From: Burhinus oedicnemus
Lineage: Eukaryota > Chordata > Aves > Charadriiformes > Burhinidae
DNA length: 64,000 nt
Assembly (NCBI GenBank): GCA_008921705.1
Contig: VFFE01007504.1
Span: 127,285 to 191,284, forward strand
Direction: 5' to 3'
The position numbers and the translations under genes were made by a program. The notes under the pieces are model-generated. The model searched no databases, was not told the origin of the DNA, and worked only from the letters and a program-made list of their open reading frames with translations. Below are positions 38,867 to 51,984 of the stretch, piece by piece (position 1 is the stretch's first letter; the number at the start of each line of letters is the position of its first letter).

Positions 38867-39444
38867 CTCCCACATGATGTTACAGCTGCAATAGAAATCA
38901 TGACAAGTTCCTCCATATTAGCTAACTGGTATGGCTCTACCCTGACCTGGAGAGATAAAACTTCAGGGCTTCCCAGACTCTTTAATTAACATTTCCCTTT
39001 GGCCTTCCCAAGAGTGATTTAAGACCAGCTTTTCTCCTGACACACACTGCTGTGCTCCCACACTATCGTTTACGCATCTCTCAACTTCCTCTACTGCCCA
39101 GTTGCTCAGTGCGTGCCCAGCTCTCCTCTGCTCATGCCCTCTCTTCAAAGGGTACGGCCAACTCCACTACCCTGGCTGATGCTTAGTGCTACAAGACTCT
39201 TCCACAAGTGAACTTATCAGTATAGAATGGGCTGTAAAATCAGAGTACTGATTTTCATACTACAAATGTGAGCCAAAGATCAGCTTGGAGCAAGTGCAGT
39301 AGTTTTTTTGAGTGAAGCAGCCGTGGTGCTGGCACAGACTGTCTGTACAGCACATGCACAGTCAAGAAGACTCACCCCAGAGGTTCTATGTCTCCCATCT
39401 TTCCATGGAAAGATGGAGTCTTGGAAAATCTGTGTCCATGGCAG

Positions 39445-39540
39445 CCCTCAGGGTCAGTTAGCTCAGCAGCTAAGGTGCTGTCTGGTGGCCAGCCCTTTGT
39501 ACTGAACTCTACTGGCACATTTCAGTGTGATTTGGGATAT
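39445..39540 (+). mobile_element. Possible tRNA-derived SINE head
   Basis: GTCAGTTAGCTCAGCAGCTA (39453-39472), then AGGTGCTGTCTGG, looks like a Pol III A-box and D-arm of a tRNA-derived element (TAGCTCAGNNGNTAGAGNGCT). A B-box is only faintly present near 39500. It cannot be a working tRNA: no cloverleaf closes and the anticodon arm is missing. Confidence 0.3.
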
Positions 39541-42500
39541 GAATGCAAGTGAATACCCCGGAAGCAGGCATGGCCTCCAAGGTAATTTGTCTGTTTTAAC
39601 TTAGAGATGGGCTCACCTTTCTCTGTGGGTAGGAGCACACTGCTCCAGCCCTGCTGTACCTTTCTGAACAGTTAGCACTGTACTGCTCTTGATAGCTTTG
39701 AAGCGTGTGAACAGAAGGGGAGAGTACATCCACTGTGTGTAGTGCATTAATGGCCCATGCTGCCACCAGGGACAAATCTTTCCTGCTACTTTCAGTGGGA
39801 TGATGAGAATTTATGTTGGAATGCAAGCTTCCATTAACAGCGAAGGTAAGTGAACATCAGGAAATTATACGAAGCATCAGTTTTATGAGCTCAAAGATTT
39901 GTTACTTCCACCCACACAACTAAAGGCATTATTTTAAGAAAGTGTTTAAATTCTTCTTAAACCTTATTCTTGATACATCAAAAGAAAGAATCAACTAGAA
40001 ACTCCCCCCTCCCCCCAATTCTAGTATGAACTCACCTCACCAGCATGCTTTCGAGAGGTTTTTGATGGATAGCTTAACTCCTCATTTTCTGTTCAAAGCC
40101 TCTGCTGTTTCTAAAGTTTACTCTGATAGAGTTGTAGCCAGGCATGGTGGTGTCTGGGACAAGTGCCTGCCCCCAGGACACCAAGTCTCCAGGCCAGGCA
40201 GACAGAGCAAGCAACCACCAACCCAGGCCTGGCACCCCCCACCTGCCCACCAGTGCTCCCAGGACCTCTGCTCCAGTTCCTGCCATTGCCCTCCACCTGA
40301 AGGGAGCAGAAACAGTCCAAGAGAGTTACTCATGTTTTACAGGGGATGTTCGCTTCTGATGGGGCATGGAGGAACTGACCAGCAGGTAAAACCTGCTGGC
40401 CTCTCCATCCTCCCCCCAGCCCCATCACTCTTCTGTATATTGTTTTAAATCAGGTTTGCTATTTATCCACTACACCAGAAATAGTCCATACTTGCTCTGC
40501 TCAGTTGCAAAAATGTATTTTCAGTTAAAAAACACAAAATCCCAAAACAAAACTGCTAAGGTCACCAAGTGAAATAACATAGTTGCATATCAAATGGTTT
40601 ATAAACATCAGACTCTGAAAACCAAAACTGGTTAAAACAAAAAGATTCCGATGCTTGCCATGGCTCTCTGCAGAAGGCCAGAGTTATTTTACTGAACTAT
40701 TTTTTATAAGTATTTGATCTGAAGATGTGCCTGTTTGGGAAACATGAAAGAGTAACCTGCCAGCTGAACTAGTGCGAAAAAAAGCATTAAAGTTATATTG
40801 AAAGCCTTTGCATGAATTGCCAAATGTCATAGAAATATTCTTTTTCACTTACAGAACAAATAAATATGGGAATCTTCTGCCTAAAGATGTCTTCCAAGAC
40901 TCCTATCTCCTTAACACAGGAGCTGCCTACTCAAGAATTCAGACTCCAGCTCCTTCTGCCTATGAATCAAACAACAACTCTGAAATTAGCAGGGATTATT
41001 TGCTACTCGGCTCTACTCCTTGGTGGGAATCACTGGCATGCTTCTGATTCCACACGTATCGTTCTTGCACATATGCTGTCAACCAGAAGTTGGTCTAGGA
41101 GGATCTAGTATGACACACGACTTCCCTAGGCACATGCTTGTTGATTTTGGATTTCCACACAATGCCACCTCTGAGTGCTGTACCCCCTTACTGTCCAGTG
41201 AAAAGAGAGTCAGTAACTCTCTGTGACAGAAGAGTCTGTTTTTAAAAAAGCTGAAAAGGTCTGAACAAAATGTCCCTTGACTTGAATCTCTTATTCACTC
41301 AAAGGTGCTCATATAAACTGACCAACTGTTTATACAAATGATGGTGAATCATTTGTTTAAATCATTCCTAACCAATGTCTATTGATTTAGCAGCCATTTC
41401 TCTCCATGATCATACAGAGCTGAGGAGCAAACCTTCATTAGCAACTAAGGTAAGAATACACTGCATCTAATCTAAGGATTAAAACTCCACCCCAAATCAA
41501 AACTAAGTCTGACTTGAATCTGGAATTTGAAAGAGCTTGGATAGTTCCCATCACCTCCTGCACCTCACCTGCATGTGCCTCCAGAGCTCAGGCTCGGCAA
41601 AAATCCGGTGTGTATGAAGAAAAGAAGGAACTTTGTCAGTCTAGAAAAAGAACCTAATTCTGCAACACAGGCAACATGCCCTTTCCTCTCAGTAAAGTTT
41701 CAATAAGTATTCAAACGTCTGGTGCTTTTACAAATCCAATCTTTTGAGACCACATTCTGCAATTTCTTCTTGTGGACTCCAAAGGAGGGGAACGAAGCTG
41801 TGCCTGGCCCGGCAGCCTGCCTGAGCACACACAGTTGCAGAAACAGGGGGTTGATGCTTGCCTGCCACAAGTAAAATTAAGTCTTCAATCTTTTTTCGTA
41901 ATTTGAAACTGAAAAACCCAATCAATAATACTTACAGTCTTCCTTGAGCTACAACCAAAGAGCACAAGCCAAAAACTCTGTTACTTATTTTTTTTCCTTT
42001 TCCCCATAGCAATTCTTCTAAAGATTCAATCTAGCAGTTCAAGCTTAATTGCTCACTTTGAGACAATCCAAACCTCTAGGAGCCCTGTCTGACTGAAGGT
42101 TTTGAAGTAACTTTGATGTTTTTGTAGCATCAATGTTCAGAGGCACATTTTCAAAAATTTATCCAGACTTTGTCTCTTCATATGCAAACAACTGGACATG
42201 AACAATCCAGCAGTAAAATTTAAGACATTTGCACAGTTTGGAAAATAATGAGGCCTCTTACTATTTAAGATATCTGTTCCTATATAAGTTATTAGACTCC
42301 AAGGATCCATACATAAAATCAATCTTAATTGTCCAGAACCAGCTATCAGTCGGATTTAGGAATACATCATTCTAATTTATTGCAAGTAACAGAGACACAG
42401 CAAGTGACAAATACCCCTATCAAAAGCATGTATCATGTTCTGCTCCCAAGCTGTAATTTTTCTAGGATCAGACACATTCTTTTAATGAGAAGCTCTGCGC

Positions 42501-44245
42501 ATGTATTATCAGAACGTCTCTCTGACCCTAACTCAGCAAAGGACTTGCTACCAACCCAATTAACGTCTGTGCTTAAAAGCAACCTTGAACTTGGAGGGGA
42601 TACAGAAGTCCCACTGATTTCAACAGACAGGAAAGCTGTAGCAAAATGAAGCCATAGTGTGCAGAAGTACCCCAGAGCCCACAAAGCCTAGTAAGATTAA
42701 TGCAGAGCTGTACTTCCCTATCTCAGATGCCTCTAGTGTGGATCCATTTGCACTGTGCTTTGCTCAATGGTGCTTACTTGCCCTTCTGCTAGGACAGCAA
42801 TTCCCCAACTTCCCTCCTGGCTGTCCACTTTTGGGCTCAAAATTCCCTTTCTAAGTCCAATTTCCACAGTGAATTTTTGACACCACTTCCTAGCTTCATG
42901 ACCCTGTTCAGGCTCACAGTCCTTGCCAGTGGGAACCACTGCCCAGATCCACAAAAGGATAAAGGTAACCAAGCCTCATGTATTGGCAAATGCTCAAGCC
43001 AGAACCACAGTCTTCAAAAAACACACTGCCAAGTTGCAGCTTACTCCTGGGCTAACAACATCTCTATCACCTAAATATCAGCAGGGCAGACATGTCTCTG
43101 GATGATGCTGCAAGGCAATTAAGAGTGCCATGAAGGTCTAGAGCTACTTTTATTTCACCTGATATGTTCAGACCACTGATCTGGGATGGAGTGGAAGTTC
43201 CATTGCTATCACTAGTCATGAATGAAAGCAAGCTCTAACTTATTTTTTCACCACTCTAGTTTTATAAATAAGGGCATAAGGGATTAATTCCAGGAAAGGA
43301 TGCAAGTCTAACTTTTTCTGCAGAAGGAGATGCCTCAGTTCCTGGAAAAAAATGGCAATTACTCAACATTTTCTACAACTGGCTTTATCAACTCCTCCCT
43401 TGTTCCTGTGGTACCAGTGACTTCATTGCCTAAAGTCAGGACTGGGGATTCCTCCATGATAGCAAGGGTCCTCAAGATAGATCATATAATACTAATCATC
43501 AGGCTTATACCCTTTGTATAGTTAGCCCAAAGTGTTTTGACAAGCAGACAAGGGTCTTAAGCATATGCTGAAAGCCAAGAACATGCTTCAGTGCACTACA
43601 AATAGCTATTTAAGTTTGAAATAACACATTTTGTAAAGCTCTGATCCAGAAAACATACTTCAAGGTTTTGCGCATAAATATTGCACAGATCACCAGTAGC
43701 TCTAACATTTGCCATATGCTCCTGTGCGCATTTCATTCATTTCCTCTGCTATTGGTCATTTGTATGCTGGCACTCCTATCTTGCAAAATCATGTGCAGAG
43801 GTTTTCGTTTTCATCATCTCCCGTTCTTGGCTTTAGACAGGGAGCTCAGAGAGTTGAACTGGGGATAATGAAAGGCTTCAGGATTATTATTTTTTTTTAA
43901 TGGCTGAAGATCATGAGTTCCAAAACCTATGAAAAGAAGAGTTCCCCTTTGGAAAACACAAGCACAGATGGTTGATTTTACCCTGACACATCAACACCTT
44001 GTGGAGGACTATTTCTTGTTACATATGATACAATCACAGATAATTTATATTTCTACTTGCTTCTGAAAAGACCTTTTGTATCTGTCTGAATACTGTTTCC
44101 TAGAAATATGTGCCACCTTGCAAAACTCTGCTTTGATGCTGAGATTAATTGTATCAGCTTTCCTAGGAGACTGGTCAGGTTGATTTTTGAACATTCCTAA
44201 TGAAAACTGTTTTCTTTTTCTTCTGTTCTCTTCGTAGTTCAATAA

Positions 44246-44263
44246 TTTTTTTTTTTTTTTTTT
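44246..44263. repeat. Poly(T) tract, 18 bases
   Basis: Eighteen consecutive T. No recognisable retrocopy is attached on either side. Confidence 0.9.
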
Positions 44264-45209
44264 AAGTCTGATCCAAAGCTTTGCTGAAATGAGCCGCAGC
44301 AATAGTATTTGAGATTGCAGACATGGTTAATGCCAGCATCAGCTTATGCTTAACTTCTTTTCATTTTTAACAGTCCTTGCCCTGCAGGTATAAAAAGGGA
44401 ATTAAAGCCATAAGGCACTGCTTCAGATTTGTTCTCTTAATTAGCTTCTGCCATGGTGGATTAATTCCATCTGCAATGTGTTGCCATCTCTGCAGAAGTT
44501 TATCGTAGTGGAATGGGGGATTAATGAGGAGAGTGGATGCCTAGACATCCCAGCTGTCCGTAAGCTGGCTGTAATGGGATCAGTGCAGATGGTACCAATG
44601 CTCTCCTTAAGTACCACTGAAGGTGAGGAATTCATTTTCTATAAACCTGCCACATGCATTTACTCATCCACTGCAGAAAATAAAGTGTCAGAGCTGCAGA
44701 TCTGACTTAAAAATAGTGGGCAGTGGATCTGAGAATCTCAAAAGACTCTCTTACTTTCCTGAAGGAATAGTGGGATTATTAGCTTTAGTATTTTAAGATG
44801 AATGAGAAAGACTAACTGTATTTTCTCCTCTTGAATTTTGACACCTGCAACTAAATGTAAATACATTTAAAAACTGCAGAATTTATTTTAAACTGGGAAA
44901 GCTGCTGCTGGGAACCAGGCAATCCAGCAGTGAACTCTGCACTGAGGTCTTATCCCTAAATGATCGAGTCTCTGGGATGGACTGTTAGGGCAATATGCTG
45001 CTTTTCCTTAGTGTAGATTAAAACTGAAGTAACTCCAGTCAACTATGATCTGTTCCTACAAAAATAAAATAGCAACATCCCCGTGAAGTAGTATCTGAAC
45101 CTATTACCTTTCTGTCTCAATACCTGCATTACTTCATTTTACATCTTGATTAGTAAGAGTTAAATTTTTTCGAAGAAACCAGCAGTTATTCTGTTTAAAA
45201 AACACTTGT

Positions 45210-45455
45210 CAGTGGCTCTAGAGATAGGGGTTCAATGACTATGACTATTATAGACTGTGTATAACCATAGGAGTCTTAATTTATCCTGTGGCCTTACCTA
45301 TAAATGGAGGTAACAGGACTTTCAGTGCCTGTTTTGTCTCTTTTAGACAGTCAGCTACTTAGGGTAGGTGCTGCCGTTCTCCATGTTCATTTAGTGTTTC
45401 ACATAATAGAGTTCCAATCTCTGCTGATGCCTCTGTGTGTTATTAAAATACAAAG
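45210..45455 (+). mobile_element. MIR/L2-like ancient SINE, sense
   Basis: A worn short interspersed element. Near 45226 GGGGTTCAATGAC resembles the tRNA-type B-box region. CCTGTGGCCTTACCTATAAATGGAGGTAACAG (about 45285-45316) matches the 'CTGTGCCTCAGTTTCCCCATCTGTAAAATGGGG' core order. The tail includes TTTTAGACAGTCAGCTACTT (45341-45360), then TAGTGTTTCACATAATAGAG and ATTAAAATACAAA, the order of a dispersed reptile and bird repeat with a TAGACTGTAAGCTC box. Open frames across it are coincidental. The borders are approximate and the family name is an inference. Confidence 0.6.
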
Positions 45456-47353
45456 GATGTCAAACAGAAAAAGACATTTAAGTGCTCAAGTGCCATGGGA
45501 ACAATATACGTATGCAGGCATTTTTCTTCATCCTTATAAACCTGCTGCTAAATATAAAAAGGTGTCTGTAGCTGTTCTACTACCTATACATAAAACAGAG
45601 GCACATCAGACAAAGTTATGTTACTGGGTAATGCATGCTGGGTGCCTTCCAGAAGAGTTATCATGAAATGACAGCAGTAAGTCTGACGCCTAGTTGCTAA
45701 AGGACAATAGTAATTTGAAATGTTACTATTTTCCTATGTAGCATCTAGTATGTTTTCAGATGCACAATGAAGTTCTGTTCCACTCCTACGGATTCATTGT
45801 TTCTTATCCCCTATCAACGTCTTGTATTTGAGCTTCAGAATCTACAACATTATGTAAAAAAAATCTCTCCTCTAGTACAACAACAGAAAGGAGGGAGGGA
45901 GGAATCCAGGGATGCTGGGATTTTAGATGACAACACTTCAAAAGAAAACTCTGAGGTCCTATTACTCCACTGGCTTTGTGAAAAAGAGCTGGGGAGACAA
46001 AATGGAGGTGACAGCTAATCACTTCAAGAAGAATGCCCTAAGCCCTGGGGATGTAGGATGAGCGCAAGAAGAATAGCACTGGGTCTGACTGAGGACATTG
46101 GAAATAATGGGAGGAAGGTCTTCCAGCAAAGGAGATGTGGCTATGGATAAATCCCTTTTTGCCCCACAGTCGTCTACAGGAGGGGAGGACAGAAGAAGGA
46201 ACACAGAAAAAGACCATGAGAAAGCAGCCGAAGGCTCTTCTGGCTCTTCAGAAAGCTGTCAGGTCTCCCTGGTTATACATGGAACTGGGGGCAACAACTG
46301 TTGCCCAACAAAACTCCCACATCTCATGGATTGTCACTACACTGCTACAGCCTTTCCCCTGCTCAGGGACCCCAGCAGAGCTGGCTGGCACATAAGCCTT
46401 GGAACATGGCTGGGGCTTTACACTCTGCCGGGGAGCCATGAAAGTCTGTGTTTTAAGGAGATGAACAGCAAAGGACCTTACATCAGGCGCAGCCTCCCAC
46501 CACTCACTCCGTGTCTCACAATCCAAGGTGGCACAGAAGAGGTCAAATAAAATACGTGGCACTCTGCATGTTTGCACTCAAACCACAGCAGGTAGGAATA
46601 TGCGATGCACGGTTTTTGTATATTGCTCTGTGAGCTGTATAGGGACAGAATGACAGTAGATGCTCACATTTTCTTTAAAACAGAGGAATATCATCTCTGC
46701 TACAGGCTTGGCTGTGAAAGGCTCAGACAGCTGGGGGTTGTACTGCACTGCTGTCTGTGGGGCCAGGTAGGTATAAGATGTATTCCCGCATATACAGATG
46801 TACCTTCACACCTGGAATTGGGCCCTGGGGGAGGCAGGCATGAGGGAAGTGCTGAGCTGCTTTCACATGGCATTTTTCTTCATGTTTAGTCTGTGACAAA
46901 GGAGCCAAACTGCTGCAGAGGGGGATGTACATGAGTCAGGATGCTGCTGCCTGTTCCCAGGAAGCCAGGGGTGACATGTACTCGGCGGCTGGGGTAGCCA
47001 CACGGCCTCTCTGCACAGCTCCTCCCTGAGCTGCCCGCTGTGTTCCTGCTATGCCTCTGCTATGCATCAATGCAAAGGGGGAAAGACACAGCAGGGTTAT
47101 TTCCCATGGTACAGAGAATCTATAAAAATACTTACCGCAACATCCTTTTAAGTCAAACTTGCTCTTTAACTTCCTGAATTTTTTCCTCTTTTCCAACATA
47201 AAAGGCAACAGTTAAACAGTGTGTTCAGCAAGTCCAAGAAAAGGAAGGTTTTAAGCAAGGGTTAGCACTAGCCATAGTAGTGACAAAGTCCAATTCTGTC
47301 AGACTTTTACTTTGTACTGTCACTTATTTTGCAAACATTCCCTTTTCTTCATT

Positions 47354-47392
47354 GAATAAAGGCAGTAAAATCTGGCCCTTGAGAACTTGCTC
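47354..47392. mobile_element. Terminal arm of a palindromic MITE-like repeat
   Basis: GAATAAAGGCAGTAAAATCT (47354-47373), followed by GGCCCTTGA, reads as the opposite terminus of the same palindromic family as 32909-32965 (antisense of AGGGCCAGATTTTGC). About 40 bp remain, so it is a weak but internally supported call. Confidence 0.38.
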
Positions 47393-50004
47393 TTTCAGGG
47401 CTTGACCCCAAAGGGGGAAGGTGAGCTGAGCTGCCACAGGAGGACCCCACATTTAAAAGAGAATACCGGCTCACTGGAGTCAGAGAAGATGTGTTAAGTC
47501 CATATTATGTCAAGTCAAGATATGCACACCAAAGGGACAAGGACCCCACCATGGAATTCTTCCTGCCTGAGAAACAGATACCAGATTTTATTCTGTATAC
47601 TGTGCTGTATGTCTTGTGCAGCACAATGTTTTATAATTAAAAGGATAATGTTCACAGCAGAGGAGTGTGCATGGCAATAAACATTTGCTCTGGGTGATTA
47701 AGTACCAAAGCAAAGTTGAGGTGTATGAGAACCACCGAGCTGTTTATTGTGCATGTGTCTTCCAATGCCATGAACATTACTTCTGCTTTACGACAAAGAG
47801 AGGTAGAAACAATAAACCATAATACAAACAAAAGATTATATTCATTGCCTCATGAAATCCTCTTTCTGATATTGCATTGTGTTCCAATAAAGGCAGGGTT
47901 TTGCAGAATAAATATTTTGAAGAGAGCTCCGAGTGTCCAAAATTTGAGATTTCAATAGCAGCCCTCAGCCCAAGAACTGCTGCGTTGCTGAGGGTGGCCT
48001 CTACTTTTCAAAGGGAAAGCTCTCAGGGTGATTCCAGATTTTTCCTGGAAATTTTCAATTGAGTGAAATAAACATGCTACAACTCTAAAAGATCCCATAG
48101 CCAGTGCCAGCCTAACTTCTCCGTAGGGACATCCAAATTCAGAGCCTCGCCCAACACTTTATGAGAATGGTAAAAATAATTCCCTAGATGTCTCACTCAG
48201 GACATCCAAAGCGTTAGTCATCATTTACTATCATCAAATTATGATGTAGAAGCATAAAGGGTAAAATCCTGCTCACAGCTGAAAAACCAGGTCTGATTGC
48301 TGTACGGCACTGTGTTTGGCACTTCCTGCAGCAAGGCCACAGGAGACTACGGAAAACATAATGCACCATAAGATAAGAGCATTCCTTGTGTGCAGCACTG
48401 TGGCAATGTATAGCTGTGCAAATGCTCAGGTAAAAGGTTCTTCATCCTGCTCCCATTCCTCCCCATCCCTGTCTCCTGCTCTTAACTGCCCCCCCCGCCC
48501 CGTTGTGTCAAAGCAATGATTTCGGGGCTCAGAGTGAAATTCCAGCCCGCACAACCCCTCCACAATGGAGGGGCTCCCAAACCAATGTCATATGGGATCA
48601 GGAGCAAACGACTGGAGGAAACACATAAATGGCTTTGAGACAAGGTGAGAGGTCATTCATCCAGCCATACCCAGAGAATTTTTGAGTTATTTAATTGTAG
48701 CAAAATTAAGATTTCCATTTTAGTATAGCGAGGTTTTGGGATGGCTTCTTTTTAACATTTAATACTTACTGTAATAATGTAGTGAATGAAAAAGAATAGT
48801 TTAAATCAAGTCCTGTCATTAAGGTGAAGAATAATAGTTCTCAAGTTGAGAGAGGTTAAATTCAATTTGGTCGTTAAGAAAACTGACAGAAAAGTTTGAT
48901 CAAGAACAGTCTCCTTAACAAGGTGGTTGTAGGGAATTTATTAGAGAAAATGAGGTCGGCAATAAGGATTCTGCACTTTTCTGACACTTAATACTGTTTC
49001 CTGTGAGCAGTTCTGTAGCTGACCTGCTTCCATAAGGTTTTGAGAACCCAAGACCAATATAAAGGTACGCATTCTCATGCAATTTTATATGCTGGATCTC
49101 TCCCTTAATGTAACAGGCTATTTTAAAGATTAGACCAATGATTTATCTACTTCTGTTCTACATCTATAATGATATGAGACTGTGGCTTTGAGGAAACCCA
49201 AGCCTCCTGCCTTGATCAATAGAGTCCAGAGCTGCTGGTCTGAAACCTGTGTGAGTATCCCACTCCTCTGGGGAAATTCCAAGAGTAGCTTCGGTACTTT
49301 ATTTAATTTATTTACTCTTACTTCACAAAAGCCAAAAACCAACAACCAAAAGAACCAAAAGAAAATCCCCAAGCTACAGAACAATAAATTTGTTTGAATG
49401 TAATAATCTCTCTTTCACTCAGTTCTACAAATTGCATGACAACAAGCTCTGCAATAACAAATTGTTTTGTTTGGTATTGTACATTAATCTTTGTTAGAAT
49501 TCATAAACAAACCTTAAGTCAACAAGCATGGGTTTAATTAAAAAATTTCCAACTCTGTACTATTTTACTACCCTTTCCTAGATTAGGCAATAAACTATGG
49601 AGTTTATAGAATTTTATGTGAAGCAATTTTATTTTTTCCCCTTAAACGGCTTACGTGAAGGGTAACTTCCTCAAAGCAATTGTGCTTTCCTATAGTCACC
49701 CATTTATCAGTGCACAGCTTGAACCGCTTTCTACCCCTTAAGGTAAAACAGAAAAGGCTGGATTTGATCAGAGTTGGGAGAAGGAGAAGCAAATAAAAGT
49801 ATCTATTAGTGCTTGAGGCATTATTTGAATTGTACTTAGTTCAGTGGTTCTTAATCTATCGTTTTCAGATCCATGGAGGGCTGTTTCTAATGGTCTTGAA
49901 CAGACTCAAAGAACAGCTGTGCCATTGTCAGTGGGCTTAAAATAATTTTTAGAGGTTCTAACAGAATAAGGGATTCCTCAAGCCTGACCTAAGGCGTACA
50001 AACT

Positions 50005-50056
50005 AAAATCCACTGAAGGCAGTGGAGAGACTAACAGGCTTTGGATCAAGCTCTTG
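50005..50056. mobile_element. Ancient palindromic repeat fragment
   Basis: AATCCACTGAAGGCAGTGGA (50008-50027), then GAGACTAACAGGCTTTGGATCAAGCTC, matches the order 'CCCATTGAAGTCAATGGAAAGACTCCCATTGACTTCAATGGGCTTTGGATCAGGCCC' with an internal deletion. This is a common old repeat in reptiles and birds. Confidence 0.42.
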
Positions 50057-51950
50057 CAATAAATGTTCAATGTCATAAAGTTGCTCAATATCATAAAGAA
50101 GGATGAGGACAGTGAACAAGAGAGCTGAATCTCAGAGGTCACCTGTTAAACACAACCCTGAAGTTCTGGAAAAAACAGCCAAGTATCTATGACCAGAATT
50201 GGTTGCGAAATATTTATCAGTTCCTCAAGCTCAGGAAGAAGTTGGAAAGGATGTCTCTAGCAGAAGCACATGAAAACTTTTATGTCATATTTACCTCACC
50301 TGGTAGTTGATAACCAGCACAGCTAATTTTGGTGCAACTTTCACCTTAGCTCAAGCTGAGCCTTCAGCCCAATGAATTTAGTTTATTCAAAGGGAGATCT
50401 GCATTTGCTTTTGAAAGCCTGCAACACCAACTGCTCAATAATTAATCAGAAAACAGACAAATTTAAATTCTGTAGAGCACGTGCTGCCTCACACAACTGC
50501 ATTCTTGCACGTGGGCCCTTTTCGTGGTGCAACACCCCTTTTAGTAAGGCAGGTTTACCATCATGGCCTCCCACAAGCTTTCTGACAGGACTCCTTCAGG
50601 TCCTTCTTCCTTGCTCTACGGTGCTGCCCAGCCCTGGTTGTGGCATGTCTTCTGCAACATCCAAACAAAAAGTCTCTATTTTTTGGGTAATGGGCAAACA
50701 CGTGCCAAGGAAACAGGTTCTTTTTCAGAGCCTTTTTCAGAGCAAGCTTTGGCTGCTGCTATGTGTGGAAGCAGGGCAGCATGTGAACACGAATGGGCCA
50801 GTGGAAAGGGATGCAAAGCCAAAAATAAGACAGCGATGAACTTCTGATTATTGTATTTTCTGACCAGTAGACACCAGAATTTTGACTCTGCTTTTACATA
50901 TGTCCTTTGTTCCAGAAGAACTGTTTTTCCTTTTAGGGATAATACAGTATAAAAACAGGCACTGTGATCACTGCTGAGAAAGGACTTTTCTGGAACTGAG
51001 GAAATAATTTTACTTGACCAGCATTGACATGACAAAAACATGACAATGTTTTTGGGTTTGGATTTGGTTTTACTGACTCAACACAGGACATAAAATGCAT
51101 AAGTAACAAGTTTTACCTGGAGAGAAAAAAAGTGCCCATCTTTCAGGTCTGGTCTGCAAAAGAGTTCCCTTTCAGTTGTCCACTTCTTTTCTGTGCTTTC
51201 TGTGGAAGGAATCCCTGTTACCAGGTGCGATGGCTGCATTTACATTTAAATAGGGATTTTTTTTTTTTTCAGGTGACTCTTCAGAGACAAACTGTAGCTA
51301 TTCATGGGCCCTAATGAGAGTGTTAATTTATATAGTTTCTGATGTGCAGCCCTGATTACATCTTGGATAAGGAACATCCTTGAAATAACTTGTGAATGCA
51401 AGCTCTCAAAGCAGTCTTCTGGGACTACTTTAGAAGGGAAGTAACTCTCCTCAGGAGAATCATCCATGGCTGAGTGGCACTTCCTTGGGACACTGCCAGT
51501 AATGGCCTTCTTTCTGCTTTACCTTCTTGGCATAGCAAACATCACTCTTCTTATTTATTGTCTTCCCTTCATCCTCCTCCCCCTTTTTTCCCTTGTCCTC
51601 CCTCCCATAGAACTAAGAGCTGAAAAAATGGAAGACAAAGACAAGGTTTATGACATTTTTTCAAACATGAACAAAAAAGTCATCTCCAGAGAAACGCCGG
51701 TTATAGTCACAACTGTAGTCTAATAACTGTCATCCTCAAGAGAGACACATGCTGTAATTGAGCGGCTACTTCATTATTTTTAATGTATGCCTCCCTTCTG
51801 TAAACCAACATATCAAAATCATAAGCATTAAGAGCAATACTTAATTTCCAAATGAGTTTTCTTTCAACTAAGAACACAGAAAGTCATAGTTATGTCTGTC
51901 AGGTATTTTTGAAATACCACTGGACTCAAACCAGAGTCTAGCTGGGAAGA

Positions 51951-51956
<6 letters not shown>

Positions 51957-51982
<26 letters not shown>
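51957..51982. repeat. Poly(T) tract, 26 bases
   Basis: Twenty-six consecutive T, the longest homopolymer in the window. Read on the minus strand it is a poly(A) run, but nothing to its right (51983 onwards) looks like a retrocopied gene or carries a convincing AATAAA, so it is annotated only as a homopolymer. Confidence 0.95.

Positions 51983-51984
<2 letters not shown>

Larger units (their letters stand above)
35101..45209. other. Unique non-coding DNA
   Basis: It contains only homopolymers, weak repeat fragments and short open frames. A 62-bp splice-bounded open stretch on the minus strand at 35644-35705 is discussed in findings. The segment 38195-38620 looks like a possible conserved non-coding element. 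A frame at 40026-40448 (140 codons, plus) lies in a locally GC-rich patch that is open in both directions and is not family-like. Confidence 0.6.
45456..51956. other. Unique non-coding DNA
   Basis: No exon is recognised. The frames at 46098-46550 (150 codons) and 50372-50839 (155 codons) have no domain or compositional sign of coding. Two small ancient repeat pieces (47354, 50005) are listed separately. Confidence 0.6.

Noticed and set aside
39445..39540. A tRNA gene
   Set aside because: Only an A-box-like stretch is present. There is no closing acceptor stem, anticodon arm or good B-box.
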